Positions 23,652-35,181 of a stretch of DNA of 36,044 nucleotides are shown one piece after another. Position numbers and translations under genes: made by a program. Position 1 is the stretch's first letter. Each line of letters opens with the position of its first letter. The DNA comes from Thermodesulfobacteriales bacterium (GTDB taxonomy: Bacteria; Desulfobacterota; Thermodesulfobacteria; Thermodesulfobacteriales; Thermodesulfatatoraceae): positions 1 to 36,044 of the forward strand of contig JALSKZ010000072.1 of the NCBI GenBank assembly GCA_026988575.1, read 5' to 3'. Below the pieces are notes generated by a model. The model had not been told where the DNA came from. It was given only the letters and a program-made list of their open reading frames with translations, and did no database searches.

Positions 23652-24487
23652 TAGGTCGCTCCCCAAAAGAAATCGTCTCTGTAGGAAGGAAAGATTCCTC
23701 GCCTCCAGGCTTCTTTTAACAAGACATGCACGGCTTCTAAGCCTTTAGGGCCCAAGTTGAGGCTAAATTCGTTTACGTAAGTGGCAATATGTTTGGAGAT
23801 CACTTGATCTTCCAGCTCCTGCGCCTGATCCCTTATAAAGGGCCAAATTTTTTCTCTGTGTTTTTGGGCATAAACCAGGCTACTAAAAATTAGCTCGGCG
23901 ACCTTTTGTTTCTCATCAGGGGGCAAACTCCTCTTTATAAAGAGGCCCCCCAAGGGAATAGGGGCCTTCATGTGTTCCTCCCACCAAGCACCCAAATCAG
24001 CCAATTTTTGGAGCCCATATTTGGCATATACAAAACGTCCTTCATGGATTATGAGACCAGCATCTACTTCGCCAGCCACTACAGCAGGAATAATCTCATC
24101 GTAGCGTCTTACCAGTACGCTTCCAAGCTCCGGGGCATAACAGCGAAGGAGCAAATAAGCGGTGGTGTAACGACCGGGAATAGCCACCCGAGCGGAAGAA
24201 AGGTCAACCGGACCTTTCCCTACCAATAAAGGCCCACAACCAAAACCCAGGGCCGCTCCCACAGGCAAGAGTTGGTAGTGGTCTAATAGATAACCAAAAA
24301 CCCCAAAGGATAGTTTGGACACGTCTAATGCGTGGGATAGGGCCCGGAGGTTCAAGGTCTCTACGTCTTCGATATAAAAGTTGAATGTTAGCGGTGAAGG
24401 TATTAAGCCCTGGACCAGGGCCCCTAAGATAAAAGTATCATTGGGACAGGGAGAAAACCCAAAAGTCAAAGTCTTTGGCGCAGACAA
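23651..24487 (-). CDS. mqnD: 1,4-dihydroxy-6-naphthoate synthase (futalosine pathway)
   Basis: Acts late in the futalosine route to menaquinone, turning cyclic dehypoxanthine futalosine into 1,4-dihydroxy-6-naphthoate. 278 residues with a periplasmic-binding-protein-like fold. The family start is exact: LTFGFSPCPNDTFILGALV. Later GRYTTAYLLLR, DEIIPAVVAGEVDAGLIIHEGRFVY with the catalytic His, and PIPLGGLFIKR. TTG start, GGAGG 7 nt upstream, 22-bp overlap with mqnB. Confidence 0.94.
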   Translation of the reverse strand: MSAPKTLTFGFSPCPNDTFILGALVQGLIPSPLTFNFYIEDVETLNLRALSHALDVSKLSFGVFGYLLDHYQLLPVGAALGFGCGPLLVGKGPVDLSSARVAIPGRYTTAYLLLRCYAPELGSVLVRRYDEIIPAVVAGEVDAGLIIHEGRFVYAKYGLQKLADLGAWWEEHMKAPIPLGGLFIKRSLPPDEKQKVAELIFSSLVYAQKHREKIWPFIRDQAQELEDQVISKHIATYVNEFSLNLGPKGLEAVHVLLKEAWRRGIFPSYRDDFFWGAT

Positions 24488-25080
24488 AGCAGGGCCTCCT
24501 TTACATTATTCAAGGCCTTTTCAACCTCCCAAGGGGCCTCAGGATAGGCTACTAGATTACTTATGGCCCGCAACTCTATCAAAGTAACTCCTAACTTTTG
24601 GGCCACACGAGCCACGGCAAAACCTTCCATGTTTTCCGCCAAGGCATCATAGCGCAAGCGAAAACGTCTTGCGCGTTGATAGTCGCGGGTAACACAGGAA
24701 ACCGTGACCAAAGGACCTACCTCGGGGTCAAAACCGGCCTCTTGCAGGAGGAAAATGATCTTTTCCAAAAAGGGCTTTTTCAAGTCGCAAAAAGTAGGCA
24801 CCGGAAACGGTCCACACAAGGGGCCTTCGGTTAGGAGATAACAGACCCCTAAATCAGCAAAGTGTTCCTCTGTAGCCAATACTAATTGCCCGCAGAGCAA
24901 ATCTGTGTCGGGATAAGCCCCCGCCAGGCCTACTAAAAAGGCTACCGAAGAAGGCCTCTTACTCAAGGCCTCCATAGCCCCTATAGCGGCCTCCACCGGA
25001 CCGACACCCACAATATCCACCCTAAGCCCGGCTTCTATTAAAGGTTTTGCCTCTATATCTGTGGGAACTAAAATCAGCAC
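24466..25080 (-). CDS. mqnB: Futalosine hydrolase
   Basis: Cleaves futalosine to hypoxanthine and dehypoxanthine futalosine in menaquinone synthesis. 204 residues of the nucleoside phosphorylase/MTAN fold: LVPTDIEAKPL at the start, GVGPVEAAIGAMEAL, FLVGLAGAYP, and the substrate-binding AENMEGFAVARVA (Met-Glu as in MTA/SAH nucleosidases). GTG start. A TATAAT (minus strand, 25102-25097) lies about 17 bp upstream of the start, so it may open the long mqn-tolQ-sir2-trp-aroB run. It is 64 bp from the divergent fur-feoA gene. Confidence 0.93.
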   Translation of the reverse strand: MLILVPTDIEAKPLIEAGLRVDIVGVGPVEAAIGAMEALSKRPSSVAFLVGLAGAYPDTDLLCGQLVLATEEHFADLGVCYLLTEGPLCGPFPVPTFCDLKKPFLEKIIFLLQEAGFDPEVGPLVTVSCVTRDYQRARRFRLRYDALAENMEGFAVARVAQKLGVTLIELRAISNLVAYPEAPWEVEKALNNVKEALLCLRQRL

Positions 25081-25144
25081 CTTAATTTTTTACCCCATTA
25101 TAGACTTGACAGCCAGCGAAATACATAAGATTTTTCTTCTCCAA

Positions 25145-25825
25145 ATGGACCGTAGAGACATACACCACAAAGAGCTCCAAAATTTTAAACGCCTTATTCA
25201 GGATCAACCAGTCGAAAAGCAAACCCATCTTTTGCAATTATTTGAGGTCTTTTTGACCACCGAAGGGCATATCTCAGCGGAAAAATTTCAAGAGGTGTTA
25301 CAAAAAAGGGGGCTAAACCTCTCCCTAAAAGAAATTGAAGAGGCCTTAGAATTTTTCTGTTGTCTTGGCTTTGCCTGCCGTAAAGAATTTATTGACAAAG
25401 GGCCTGTTTTTGAACACCGACATCTTGGAGAACACCACGACCATTTAATATGCACCAAGTGTGGCAATATCCAGGAATTCTACGTACCAAGCCTAGAAAA
25501 ATTACAGGAAGAAATTGCCCGTAACTATGGTTTTAAGCCCCTGGACCACCGTTTGGAGATATACGGCCTGTGTGAAAAATGCCGAAAGGCCCGGGCCACT
25601 CCTGCCTTACCTTTGGTTATGGCTGCAGTAGGCGAAAAGGTACGCGTTACAAAATTTTTAGGAGGGCCCAAAATGCAAAACCGCCTAGCAGGAATGGGCC
25701 TAACCTTGGGAGAGGAAATTACCGTCCTGAACAACTGTGGCCCGGTAATTATATCGGTTAGAGGTTCACGATTGGCTATAGGTAAAGGATTGGCCTCTAA
25801 AATCCTGGTAAGTCCTATCGATTAG
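25145..25825 (+). CDS. Fur-family metal regulator fused to a FeoA domain
   Basis: 226 residues. Residues about 1-145 are Fur: winged helix (LLQLFEVFLTTEGHISAEKFQEVL ... ALEFFCCLGFACRK), the metal-sensing HRHLGEHHDHLICTKCG and a second CEKC pair. Residues about 158-226 are a complete FeoA/SH3-like domain (GEKVRVTKFLGGPKMQNRLAGMGLTLGEEITVL ... VRGSRLAIGKGLASKILV). FeoA domains occur fused to DtxR-type regulators and as partners of FeoB; a Fur-FeoA fusion is unusual. ATG 25145 fits the usual Fur start; no SD is seen, and a TTGACA lies at 25106-25111. It probably senses ferrous iron. The gene overlaps ymdB by 11 bp and has no feoB nearby. Confidence 0.88.
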   Translation: MDRRDIHHKELQNFKRLIQDQPVEKQTHLLQLFEVFLTTEGHISAEKFQEVLQKRGLNLSLKEIEEALEFFCCLGFACRKEFIDKGPVFEHRHLGEHHDHLICTKCGNIQEFYVPSLEKLQEEIARNYGFKPLDHRLEIYGLCEKCRKARATPALPLVMAAVGEKVRVTKFLGGPKMQNRLAGMGLTLGEEITVLNNCGPVIISVRGSRLAIGKGLASKILVSPID

Positions 25826-26604
25826 TATCTGCGTTCAGGCGTATGCGCTCAATATAATGCGTTTTTCCGTCATCGGCGTCCACTTCTAGATAAACAGCTT
25901 CTAATTTTAGCGGCCCACTCTTAGGCACCTCAAGTTTGCGAGGCACCTGATTTAAAAATAACTCTATTGCCTGGTCTTTTTTCATGCCGATTACCCCGTT
26001 ACTTACACCGGTCATACCTACATCGGTTATATAAGCGGTACCTTCAGGCAAAATCGTCTCATCAGCGGTCTGGACATGGGTGTGTGTCCCGAGCAAGGCC
26101 GATACCTTACCGTCTAAATGCCAGCCCAAGGCGATTTTTTCCGAAGTAGCCTCGGCGTGAAAATCTACTATAATGCAGGGAGTATCCTTTCTTAACGCAG
26201 ACGCCAGGGCTGCTCCTATCCTGAAAGGGCAGTCCAAGCTACGCATAAATACCCGCCCTTCAAGATTCAAAACGCCTAAGGAAAAAGAGCCCTTTTTGAT
26301 GACCGCATATCCTTGCCCTGGAGCCCCCGAGGGATAATTGGCCGGGCGTAATACCCTGTCTGTCTGTTCTAAATAAGAAAAAAATTCCCGACGCCAAATG
26401 TGATTACCTGAAGTAAGACAATCAAAACCGGCTTGGAAAAGCTCCTTGGCTACGGCCTCGGTAAGGCCGTAGCCCCCAGCGGCATTTTCTCCGTTTCCCA
26501 AGACAAAATGGGGACCACGTTCAGATACCAACTGGGGTAAAAATTTCTTTACTGCTCGACGTCCAGGCCGCCCCACTATGTCACCGATAAAAAGTACTCT
26601 TATT

Positions 26605-26615
<11 letters not shown>
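25815..26615 (-). CDS. YmdB-type metallophosphoesterase (TIGR00282 family)
   Basis: 266 residues. The dinuclear-metal phosphodiesterase motifs are visible: [12 protein letters not shown] (Asp), [11 protein letters not shown] (Asn-Glu), TSGNHIW (Asn-His), [24 protein letters not shown] (His-x-His) and YITDVGMTG. In Bacillus YmdB hydrolyses 2',3'-cAMP/cGMP and acts in the same pathway as RNase Y. Here it directly follows rny with an 11-bp overlap, the conserved order. Its 3' end overlaps the fur-feoA gene. Confidence 0.93.
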
Positions 26616-28188
<1,573 letters not shown>

Positions 28189-28292
28189 AGCAAAACCTCC
28201 TATTTTATTGGTGGTTACCCCGTAAGGCAGGACAAGGCTAGCGGGTGAAAGGATATAGGAACACAACTATCCCTGCTACTTTAAAAGTAGTA

Positions 28293-28321
28293 GCTATAAA
28301 ATAGACATCATCGACCAGCAA
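28293..28321 (-). promoter_or_regulatory. Candidate promoter of rny-ymdB
   Basis: Minus strand TTGCTG (28321-28316), 17 bp, TATAGC (28298-28293), in the 281-bp gap between 6S RNA and rny, about 105 bp before the rny start. The rest of the gap holds nothing recognisable, except that TACCCCGTAAGG occurs twice in opposite orientation (near 28217-28228 and 28444-28455). Confidence 0.4.
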
Positions 28322-28469
28322 ACATCCTTGGCTAAAAACATCCGACAAGTTTTAAATTTTAATATCCATCAGGCCCTTTAAGCCTGCTAATAAACCTGAA
28401 CTCCCTTCACCTGCCGCCTCTACGGCACACTATATATGTCGTCCCTTACGGGGTAGCCTTAATAAAAAT

Positions 28470-28620
28470 AAACCCCCAGGGTGCCGTGTTAACCGGCCCG
28501 CACGAGACCCTACTTTGTAAGTGGGTGGCTCTTCCTCTCTTCTGGCTTCTCTCTCTCGAGAGCATGCCTCCGAGAGGAGAGGAGCCTCCCTCTGGTCTCG
28601 CTGTTGGCTCGGCAGGCTTA
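28470..28620 (-). ncRNA. ssrS: 6S RNA (SsrS)
   Basis: 6S RNA binds the housekeeping RNA polymerase and mimics an open promoter. On the minus strand the ends pair as a closing stem: GCCG-AGCC...GAGACC on the 5' side with GGUCUC...GGUU...CGGC on the 3' side, in plus coordinates 28594-28613 with 28483-28509. A second stem (GGCUC-CUCUC with GAGAG-GAAGAGCC) and the conserved apical part GGCAUGCUCUC ... GAGAAGCC follow, leaving a large central bubble of the expected kind. It lies directly downstream of zapA, the known conserved position of ssrS. A U-rich stretch (28461-28472) follows. Exact ends are estimates. Confidence 0.85.
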
Positions 28621-28625
28621 AATGG

Positions 28626-28931
28626 TTAATCACGAACACCCCAGGGAACCTTTTCCTTTTTTATAAATTCATCTAAACGAGAGACCTTATCAAGTACGGC
28701 CTCTCTAAAAAGTTTAATCTCTTTTTCTATTTTTACATAATCTTCGGCGATTTGTAAGAGCATCAGTAGAGCTACTTTCATGGGAGGCAAAAAAGGACGT
28801 TTCTGTAGGATCTCGCGTTCCTTCTGTCTTAGAAGGGTCTCTATCTCCTTGACTGTCTCTTCAGACAGAGAGGTGCGCAGATATACTCGTTGTCCAAGTA
28901 AAAAGAGTTCAACCGTGCGTTCGTCACTCAA
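28626..28931 (-). CDS. zapA: Cell division protein ZapA
   Basis: 101 residues. Promotes FtsZ bundling at the division ring. N-terminal head VELFLLGQRVYLRTSLSEETVKEIETLLRQKE (beta-strands and helix) and a C-terminal coiled coil (AEDYVKIEKEIKLFREAVLDKVSRLDEFI). TTG start overlapping the stop of the zapB-like gene. It is immediately upstream of 6S RNA. Confidence 0.88.
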   Translation of the reverse strand: MSDERTVELFLLGQRVYLRTSLSEETVKEIETLLRQKEREILQKRPFLPPMKVALLMLLQIAEDYVKIEKEIKLFREAVLDKVSRLDEFIKKEKVPWGVRD

Positions 28932-29173
28932 ATCTCACCCTGTACAGACTTGGTCTGAAATTGTTCTATTTTAGCTACTATTTGATGTATCTTATTCCGA
29001 ACCTCTTGGCGTTCGGTCTCAAGTTTTTTTATCTCTTCTTTGAGCCTTAAATTCTCTGCCTCGCTCTGACGCAACCTTCCTTCCAATTCTTCTTTTTCTT
29101 GCTTTATCCGCTCTATAAGCCCCAAAAGGAGTTCAATCTTCTCCTCTAAGACCTGGACCTCCGGAAATTCCAT
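28928..29173 (-). CDS. ZapB-like coiled-coil cell division protein
   Basis: 81 residues, almost all coiled coil: heptads of Leu/Ile with Glu/Lys/Arg from about 8 to 70 (EEKIELLLGLIERIKQEKEEL..., LRLKEEIKKLE). This is the size and make-up of ZapB, which binds ZapA. Low sequence complexity makes homology alone weak, but its overlap with zapA supports the call. SD GGAGG is 6 nt before the ATG. Confidence 0.75.
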   Translation of the reverse strand: MEFPEVQVLEEKIELLLGLIERIKQEKEELEGRLRQSEAENLRLKEEIKKLETERQEVRNKIHQIVAKIEQFQTKSVQGEI

Positions 29174-29225
29174 TTCCGCCTCCTATCTAGCCCTATAATA
29201 AGGAATCTTACTATTATAAGTCAAG

Positions 29226-30227
29226 CTAACGCCAAAACCTTCCCTGCACAACGCTACCAGGAGGTATTTTTACCTGCCTTAAGATTGATCCAGGCTGCAA
29301 TTCAGCACCATTTCCTACTACCACGTCTTCGAGGTACGAAAAGCTACCAATGCGACACTGTTCACCTATTAGGGTCTCTCCTCGCAAGACGGTATGGGGA
29401 AAAACAATAGTGCCTGCCCCTAGGCGGACTCGACGTTCCAGATAGATAGTTTCAGGACAAATAAGGCTGACACCCTGTTGCATAAATTTACGTCTGAGAC
29501 GTTGCTGATAAATCTCCTCTGCTTGAGCTAGATCTTCCTGACTATTAATACCAATAACCTCTGTAGGGTCAGAAACCTGAAGCGCAAAGACCCTTTCGTT
29601 CCTTTTCACCGCTCGTTCCACCACGTCGGTAAGATAATATTCCCCCTGAACGTTATCAGGGGTAATCTCCTCCAGGGCCTCAAATAAAAAGCTTGCCTTA
29701 AAAACGTAAGTACCGGTATTTATCTCCCGCACCCTCTTTTCTTCAGGCGAGGCCTCCTTTTCCTCTACGATCTTGGCCACATATCCCTCCTGGTTCCTGA
29801 TTATCCGACCGTAACCATAAGGATCATCAACCAAGGCGGTAAGTATAGTGATTGTAGAGGCCTCCCTACAGTGAGCGGCTAAAAGTCTAGAAAGCGTGGC
29901 CGTCGACAGTAAGGGCGTGTCTCCGCACAAGACCAAAACATCTTTATTTAGATCACCCAAAAAGGGTCTGACTTTCTTCACCGCATCACCGGTACCAAGC
30001 TGTTTTTCTTGAAGAATAGTTTTGACCGCATAACCTCTAAGGGCTTCCTCTACCAAAGAAGATTTAAAGCCCACCACTACAAAGATATCCTTTATAGGCA
30101 AAGGTAATACCGTTTCCACAACGTGGATTACCAAAGGCTCACCCGCCAAAAGGTGTAAAACCTTAGGATAAGGCGAGCGCATGCGCGTCCCCTTACCAGC
30201 GGCCAAAATAATTACCGAAACAGACAT
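29226..30227 (-). CDS. glmU: Short GlmU: UDP-GlcNAc pyrophosphorylase lacking the acetyltransferase domain
   Basis: 333 residues against about 450 for full GlmU. Uridyltransferase half complete: LAAGKGTRMRSPYPKVLH (about 8-25), QEKQLGTGDAV, VLVLCGDTPLL, DDPYGYGRIIR, INTGTYVF, NVQGEYYLTDVV and the Asn/Asp of VIGINSQEDLA. After about residue 255 only a few left-handed beta-helix turns remain (RVRLGAGTIVFPHTVLRGET, IGSFSYLEDVVVGNGAELQPG), then a stop; the C-terminal acetyl-CoA/GlcN-1-P site is absent. Only 52 bp separate it from the next gene, and no missing part is seen there. It would make UDP-GlcNAc from GlcNAc-1-P; acetylation must occur elsewhere. Confidence 0.9.
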   Translation of the reverse strand: MSVSVIILAAGKGTRMRSPYPKVLHLLAGEPLVIHVVETVLPLPIKDIFVVVGFKSSLVEEALRGYAVKTILQEKQLGTGDAVKKVRPFLGDLNKDVLVLCGDTPLLSTATLSRLLAAHCREASTITILTALVDDPYGYGRIIRNQEGYVAKIVEEKEASPEEKRVREINTGTYVFKASFLFEALEEITPDNVQGEYYLTDVVERAVKRNERVFALQVSDPTEVIGINSQEDLAQAEEIYQQRLRRKFMQQGVSLICPETIYLERRVRLGAGTIVFPHTVLRGETLIGEQCRIGSFSYLEDVVVGNGAELQPGSILRQVKIPPGSVVQGRFWR

Positions 30228-30243
30228 GCCAACCCCCAGACAT

Positions 30244-30273
30244 AAAAAAAGGGGAACCGAAGTTCCCCTTTTT
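30244..30273 (-). terminator. Intrinsic terminator after atpC
   Basis: On the minus strand GGGGAAC-TTCG-GTTCCCC followed by seven T: a stem closed by a stable UUCG loop with a long U-run. It ends the ATP synthase transcript 17 bp upstream of the glmU start codon. The 5' A/T tracts make it usable in both directions. Confidence 0.92.
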
Positions 30274-30293
30274 AAAAATATATCTTTTAGACC

Positions 30294-30722
30294 CTAACGG
30301 GGTTGCCCACCGCGGGCGTGTTCTACAACCTTTAAACGAGCCAGTGCCCGTTGTAAAGCAGCCTGCGCACGGGCCAAATCGATCTTTTCGGCCTTAGCCA
30401 AGGCCTCTTGGATACGTCTCTCTGCGCGCTCTTTGGCCTTCAAGGCCCTCTCTACGTCTATATCCTCGGCCTTTTCCGCCGCTTCACACAGGAAGGTGAT
30501 ACGATTACGGCTTACCTCACAAAAACCCCCGCTGACCGCCAAATATTCAACCTTATCACCCACCCGGTAACACAACTCTCCTATCTTTATAGCCGCCACC
30601 ATGGGCGCGTGGTGCGCCATTACACCAAATTCTCCCGCCACCCCGGGGGCGGTGACTATGTCAACTTCCTCACTCACGACCATTTTACTAGGCGTGACTA
30701 TCTCCAGGAGGATACGCGCCAT
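30294..30722 (-). CDS. atpC: ATP synthase F1 epsilon subunit
   Basis: 142 residues. N-terminal beta-sandwich ([41 protein letters not shown]) and C-terminal helical hairpin ([41 protein letters not shown]). Central-stalk subunit that couples rotation and can inhibit hydrolysis. 2 bp after atpD; last gene before the terminator. Confidence 0.96.
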   Translation of the reverse strand: MARILLEIVTPSKMVVSEEVDIVTAPGVAGEFGVMAHHAPMVAAIKIGELCYRVGDKVEYLAVSGGFCEVSRNRITFLCEAAEKAEDIDVERALKAKERAERRIQEALAKAEKIDLARAQAALQRALARLKVVEHARGGQPR

Positions 30723-30724
30723 TA

Positions 30725-32173
<1,449 letters not shown>

Positions 32174-32176
32174 TTA

Positions 32177-33061
32177 CTAGCCTTTAAGGGCCTCCGCACC
32201 GCCCACAATATCCATCAATTCTTTGGTAATAGCTGCCTGACGGGTTTTATTAAAAAGTAGAGTCAGGTTATGTACCATATCTCCACACGCCCTGTTGGCG
32301 TTATCCATGGCCGTCATACGGGCAGCCTGTTCACTGACTGCTGTTTCAAGCATGGCGGCAAAAACACGGGTATTTATATAAAGAGGTAATAACTCAGCAA
32401 AAATCTCTTCTACCGATGGTTCGTAAATATAAGACCCAGAAATCTGCTCTTCTGCCTGTTCCTCTACCTCTTCCTCTTCAATAGAAATAGGCAAAAGCTT
32501 TTCTACCTTAGGAACCTGCCTTACCACATTAATAAAATAACCATAAACAATATAGGTTTCGTCGACTTCGCCCTCGATAAAGGCCCGCATAGCTTCACGA
32601 GCCACCGTACGGGCGTTAAAAATCTCCACCCTGCTCATTATGTCTTCATAAGCCTTCCGGAAAAAGTCAAACTTGCGAAAATACTGCGCACCCTTTTTAC
32701 CCACACAAACTATTGATACATCACGGCCCTTGGCCTTTTGCTCTCTTATAAATCTTTCGGCCTTATTTATTAGATTGGCGTTAAACGCCCCACAAAGACC
32801 CCTATCAGCCGTAACAAGGACCAACTCAACCTTCTTGACGTCCCTGGTCTGCATCAACTCAAATTGTGACGTATTTACCGCCCCAGAGCCCACCAATTCT
32901 GTCATTACCGCCTTAAATTTCGAGGCGTACGGCCGAAAACGCTCTACCCGCTCTTGGGCCCCGCGCAACTTGGCCGCCGCCACCATATTCATGGCCCTGG
33001 TAATCTGCCCAATCTTTTTTACTGCTTCGATTTTTCGTTTAATATCTCTTAGGTTCGGCAT
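32177..33061 (-). CDS. atpG: ATP synthase F1 gamma subunit
   Basis: 294 residues, central rotor shaft. N-terminal helix PNLRDIKRKIEAVKKIGQITRAMNMVAAAKLR, middle TADRGLCGAFNANL, and C-terminal helix ARMTAMDNANRACGDMVHNLTLLFNKTRQAAITKEL, all family signatures. A Glu-rich insert (EEEEVEEQAEEQ) sits in the middle, common in this group. Confidence 0.98.
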   Translation of the reverse strand: MPNLRDIKRKIEAVKKIGQITRAMNMVAAAKLRGAQERVERFRPYASKFKAVMTELVGSGAVNTSQFELMQTRDVKKVELVLVTADRGLCGAFNANLINKAERFIREQKAKGRDVSIVCVGKKGAQYFRKFDFFRKAYEDIMSRVEIFNARTVAREAMRAFIEGEVDETYIVYGYFINVVRQVPKVEKLLPISIEEEEVEEQAEEQISGSYIYEPSVEEIFAELLPLYINTRVFAAMLETAVSEQAARMTAMDNANRACGDMVHNLTLLFNKTRQAAITKELMDIVGGAEALKG

Positions 33062-33086
33062 CTTTCCTCACCCTTGTCTTTTTGCT

Positions 33087-34628
33087 TTAGGGAACAGGAA
33101 CCGTCTCTACATTATGACGCTTCTTAAATTCCTCGTTAAATTCCGCAAATGCTGCTTTCATTTTCTCTTCTAATTCCGAGCTAATCTCTTTCTTCTCTTT
33201 AATTTCGTTATAGATCTCCGGATACCGGGATTCAATAAACTCATAAAGCTCTTTTTCGTAATCCCCTAAAACTTCCAAAGGCATCTCATCAAGAAAACCC
33301 TTGGTACCGGCAAAGAGTATACAAACCTGCTTCTCCACCGGCAAAGGTTGATATTGCGGTTGCTTCAATATCTCGGTCAAACGCGCCCCTCTGTGCAGAA
33401 CCCTCTGGGTAGCTCGGTCAAGCTCCGAACCAAACTGAGCAAAAGCCGCTAGCTCACGATACTGCGCCAACTCCAAACGCAGTGTACCAGCCACTTGTTT
33501 CATGGCCTTGATCTGCGCGGCACCACCTACGCGAGATACCGACAAACCAACGTTGATGGCTGGACGGATACCAGCAAAGAAAAGACTGGGCTCTAGATAA
33601 ACCTGTCCATCCGTAATAGAAATAACGTTGGTAGGGATATAAGCCGAAACGTCACCCTGAAGGGTCTCAATAATGGGCAACGCCGTCAAAGACCCAGCAC
33701 CATGCGAATCGTTCAATTTCGCCGCCCGTTCCAACAGACGAGAGTGATTGTAAAAGATGTCACCTGGATAAGCCTCACGTCCTGGAGGACGACGAAGGAG
33801 CAAGGCCACTTCACGATAGGCGTTGGCCTGTTTAGAAAGATCATCGTAGATGATCAAGGCGTGCCGCCCTGTATCACGGAAATACTCACCCATAGCACAA
33901 CCAGAATAAGGCGCAATATACTGCAACGTGGCCGGATCAGAAGCACAAGCCGCTACAACCGTAGTATATTCCATGGCCCCATGACGGCGAAGCACTTCCA
34001 CCGTCTGCGCCACCGAGGCCTTTTTCTGACCAGAGGCCACATAGATACAGTAAATATCACTGTCTTTTTGGTTGATGATGGCGTCAATTCCGATGGCTGT
34101 CTTACCCGTCTGACGGTCACCAATGATAAGCTCACGCTGCCCACGCCCAATAGGGGTCATAGCGTCAATAGCCTTAAGGCCCGTATACATAGGCTCATGC
34201 ACTGGCTTACGGGCAATAATCCCTGGGGCTTTAAGTTCTATACGGCGGAACTCTTTAGCCTGAACAGGTCCCTTACCATCTAGGGGACGGCCAAGAGGGT
34301 CTACAACACGCCCCAGCACAGCTTCGCCCACCGGGACTTCAGCAATACGCCCGGTACGCTTGGCAATATCGCCCTCTTTGATCTTGGTGGCATCACCCAT
34401 AATGGGAACACCAACGTTATCAAATTCCAAGTTCAGGGCGATCCCCATTTCACCGCCAGGGAACTCTATGAGCTCCATGGCCTGGCAGTTCCTAAGACCA
34501 TAGACACGGGCGATGCCGTCACCGATGGAGATAACTACCCCCATCTCGTTTAAATCAACCTTCTTCTCATACTCTTCAATACGCTTTTTAATAAGATCAC
34601 TGATTTCTTCTACTCTGATCCCCTGCAT
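33087..34628 (-). CDS. atpA: ATP synthase F1 alpha subunit
   Basis: 513 residues. N-terminal [14 protein letters not shown] and [21 protein letters not shown], Walker [48 protein letters not shown] and the arginine-finger segment [15 protein letters not shown]. Forms the non-catalytic nucleotide sites of F1. 1-bp overlap with atpH. Confidence 0.99.
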   Translation of the reverse strand: MQGIRVEEISDLIKKRIEEYEKKVDLNEMGVVISIGDGIARVYGLRNCQAMELIEFPGGEMGIALNLEFDNVGVPIMGDATKIKEGDIAKRTGRIAEVPVGEAVLGRVVDPLGRPLDGKGPVQAKEFRRIELKAPGIIARKPVHEPMYTGLKAIDAMTPIGRGQRELIIGDRQTGKTAIGIDAIINQKDSDIYCIYVASGQKKASVAQTVEVLRRHGAMEYTTVVAACASDPATLQYIAPYSGCAMGEYFRDTGRHALIIYDDLSKQANAYREVALLLRRPPGREAYPGDIFYNHSRLLERAAKLNDSHGAGSLTALPIIETLQGDVSAYIPTNVISITDGQVYLEPSLFFAGIRPAINVGLSVSRVGGAAQIKAMKQVAGTLRLELAQYRELAAFAQFGSELDRATQRVLHRGARLTEILKQPQYQPLPVEKQVCILFAGTKGFLDEMPLEVLGDYEKELYEFIESRYPEIYNEIKEKKEISSELEEKMKAAFAEFNEEFKKRHNVETVPVP

Positions 34629-35179
34629 CAGGACACCTCACCCCTTATAATAGATTCTTTAAATTTTTCTAACTGGGCCCGGATACTCCCATCCAGGACC
34701 AGATCTCCTACTTTGGCCCACACCCCTCCTATAATAGAGGGATCCTCCACTACCTTAAGCACTACCTCACGCCCTACACGCTTGGCCAAAGCTTCCGCCA
34801 GAGCCTTCTCAAGCTCCGAATCTAAAGAGTCCGGCACACGAACCTCTACCCGGGCTATACCCAACTCTTCATCCAGGAGGGCCTGGTAAGCGTCTACAAT
34901 ATCAGCAATAAACTGGATACGACGCTTCTCCACCAGGAGACGCAAAAATTTGGCGATGGCCTCCTCTACCTTGAGCCCTTTTATGATTTCTTCTACTACT
35001 TCCATCTTGAGATCGGGAGGATATATAGGGCTCTCTAAGGCCTCTAAAATCTCTTCCTGGCCCTTGAGAAATTCGGCCACGCGCCGCAATTCTTCTCCAT
35101 ACTCCTTAACGCGGCCCTCATCCTTGGCTGCAGCAAACAAACCCCTTGCGTATTTTTGAGCTACTATTGTCCTAATCAA
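34628..35179 (-). CDS. atpH: ATP synthase F1 delta subunit
   Basis: 183 residues. N-terminal six-helix domain ([27 protein letters not shown] ... [27 protein letters not shown]) and C-terminal end [28 protein letters not shown]. Links F1 to the b stalk. TTG start, 2 bp after atpF. Confidence 0.97.
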   Translation of the reverse strand: MIRTIVAQKYARGLFAAAKDEGRVKEYGEELRRVAEFLKGQEEILEALESPIYPPDLKMEVVEEIIKGLKVEEAIAKFLRLLVEKRRIQFIADIVDAYQALLDEELGIARVEVRVPDSLDSELEKALAEALAKRVGREVVLKVVEDPSIIGGVWAKVGDLVLDGSIRAQLEKFKESIIRGEVS

Positions 35180-35181
35180 GG

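Noticed and set aside
28430-28639. Minus-strand open frame of 69 codons
   Set aside because: It covers the 6S RNA; its composition reflects the RNA stems.
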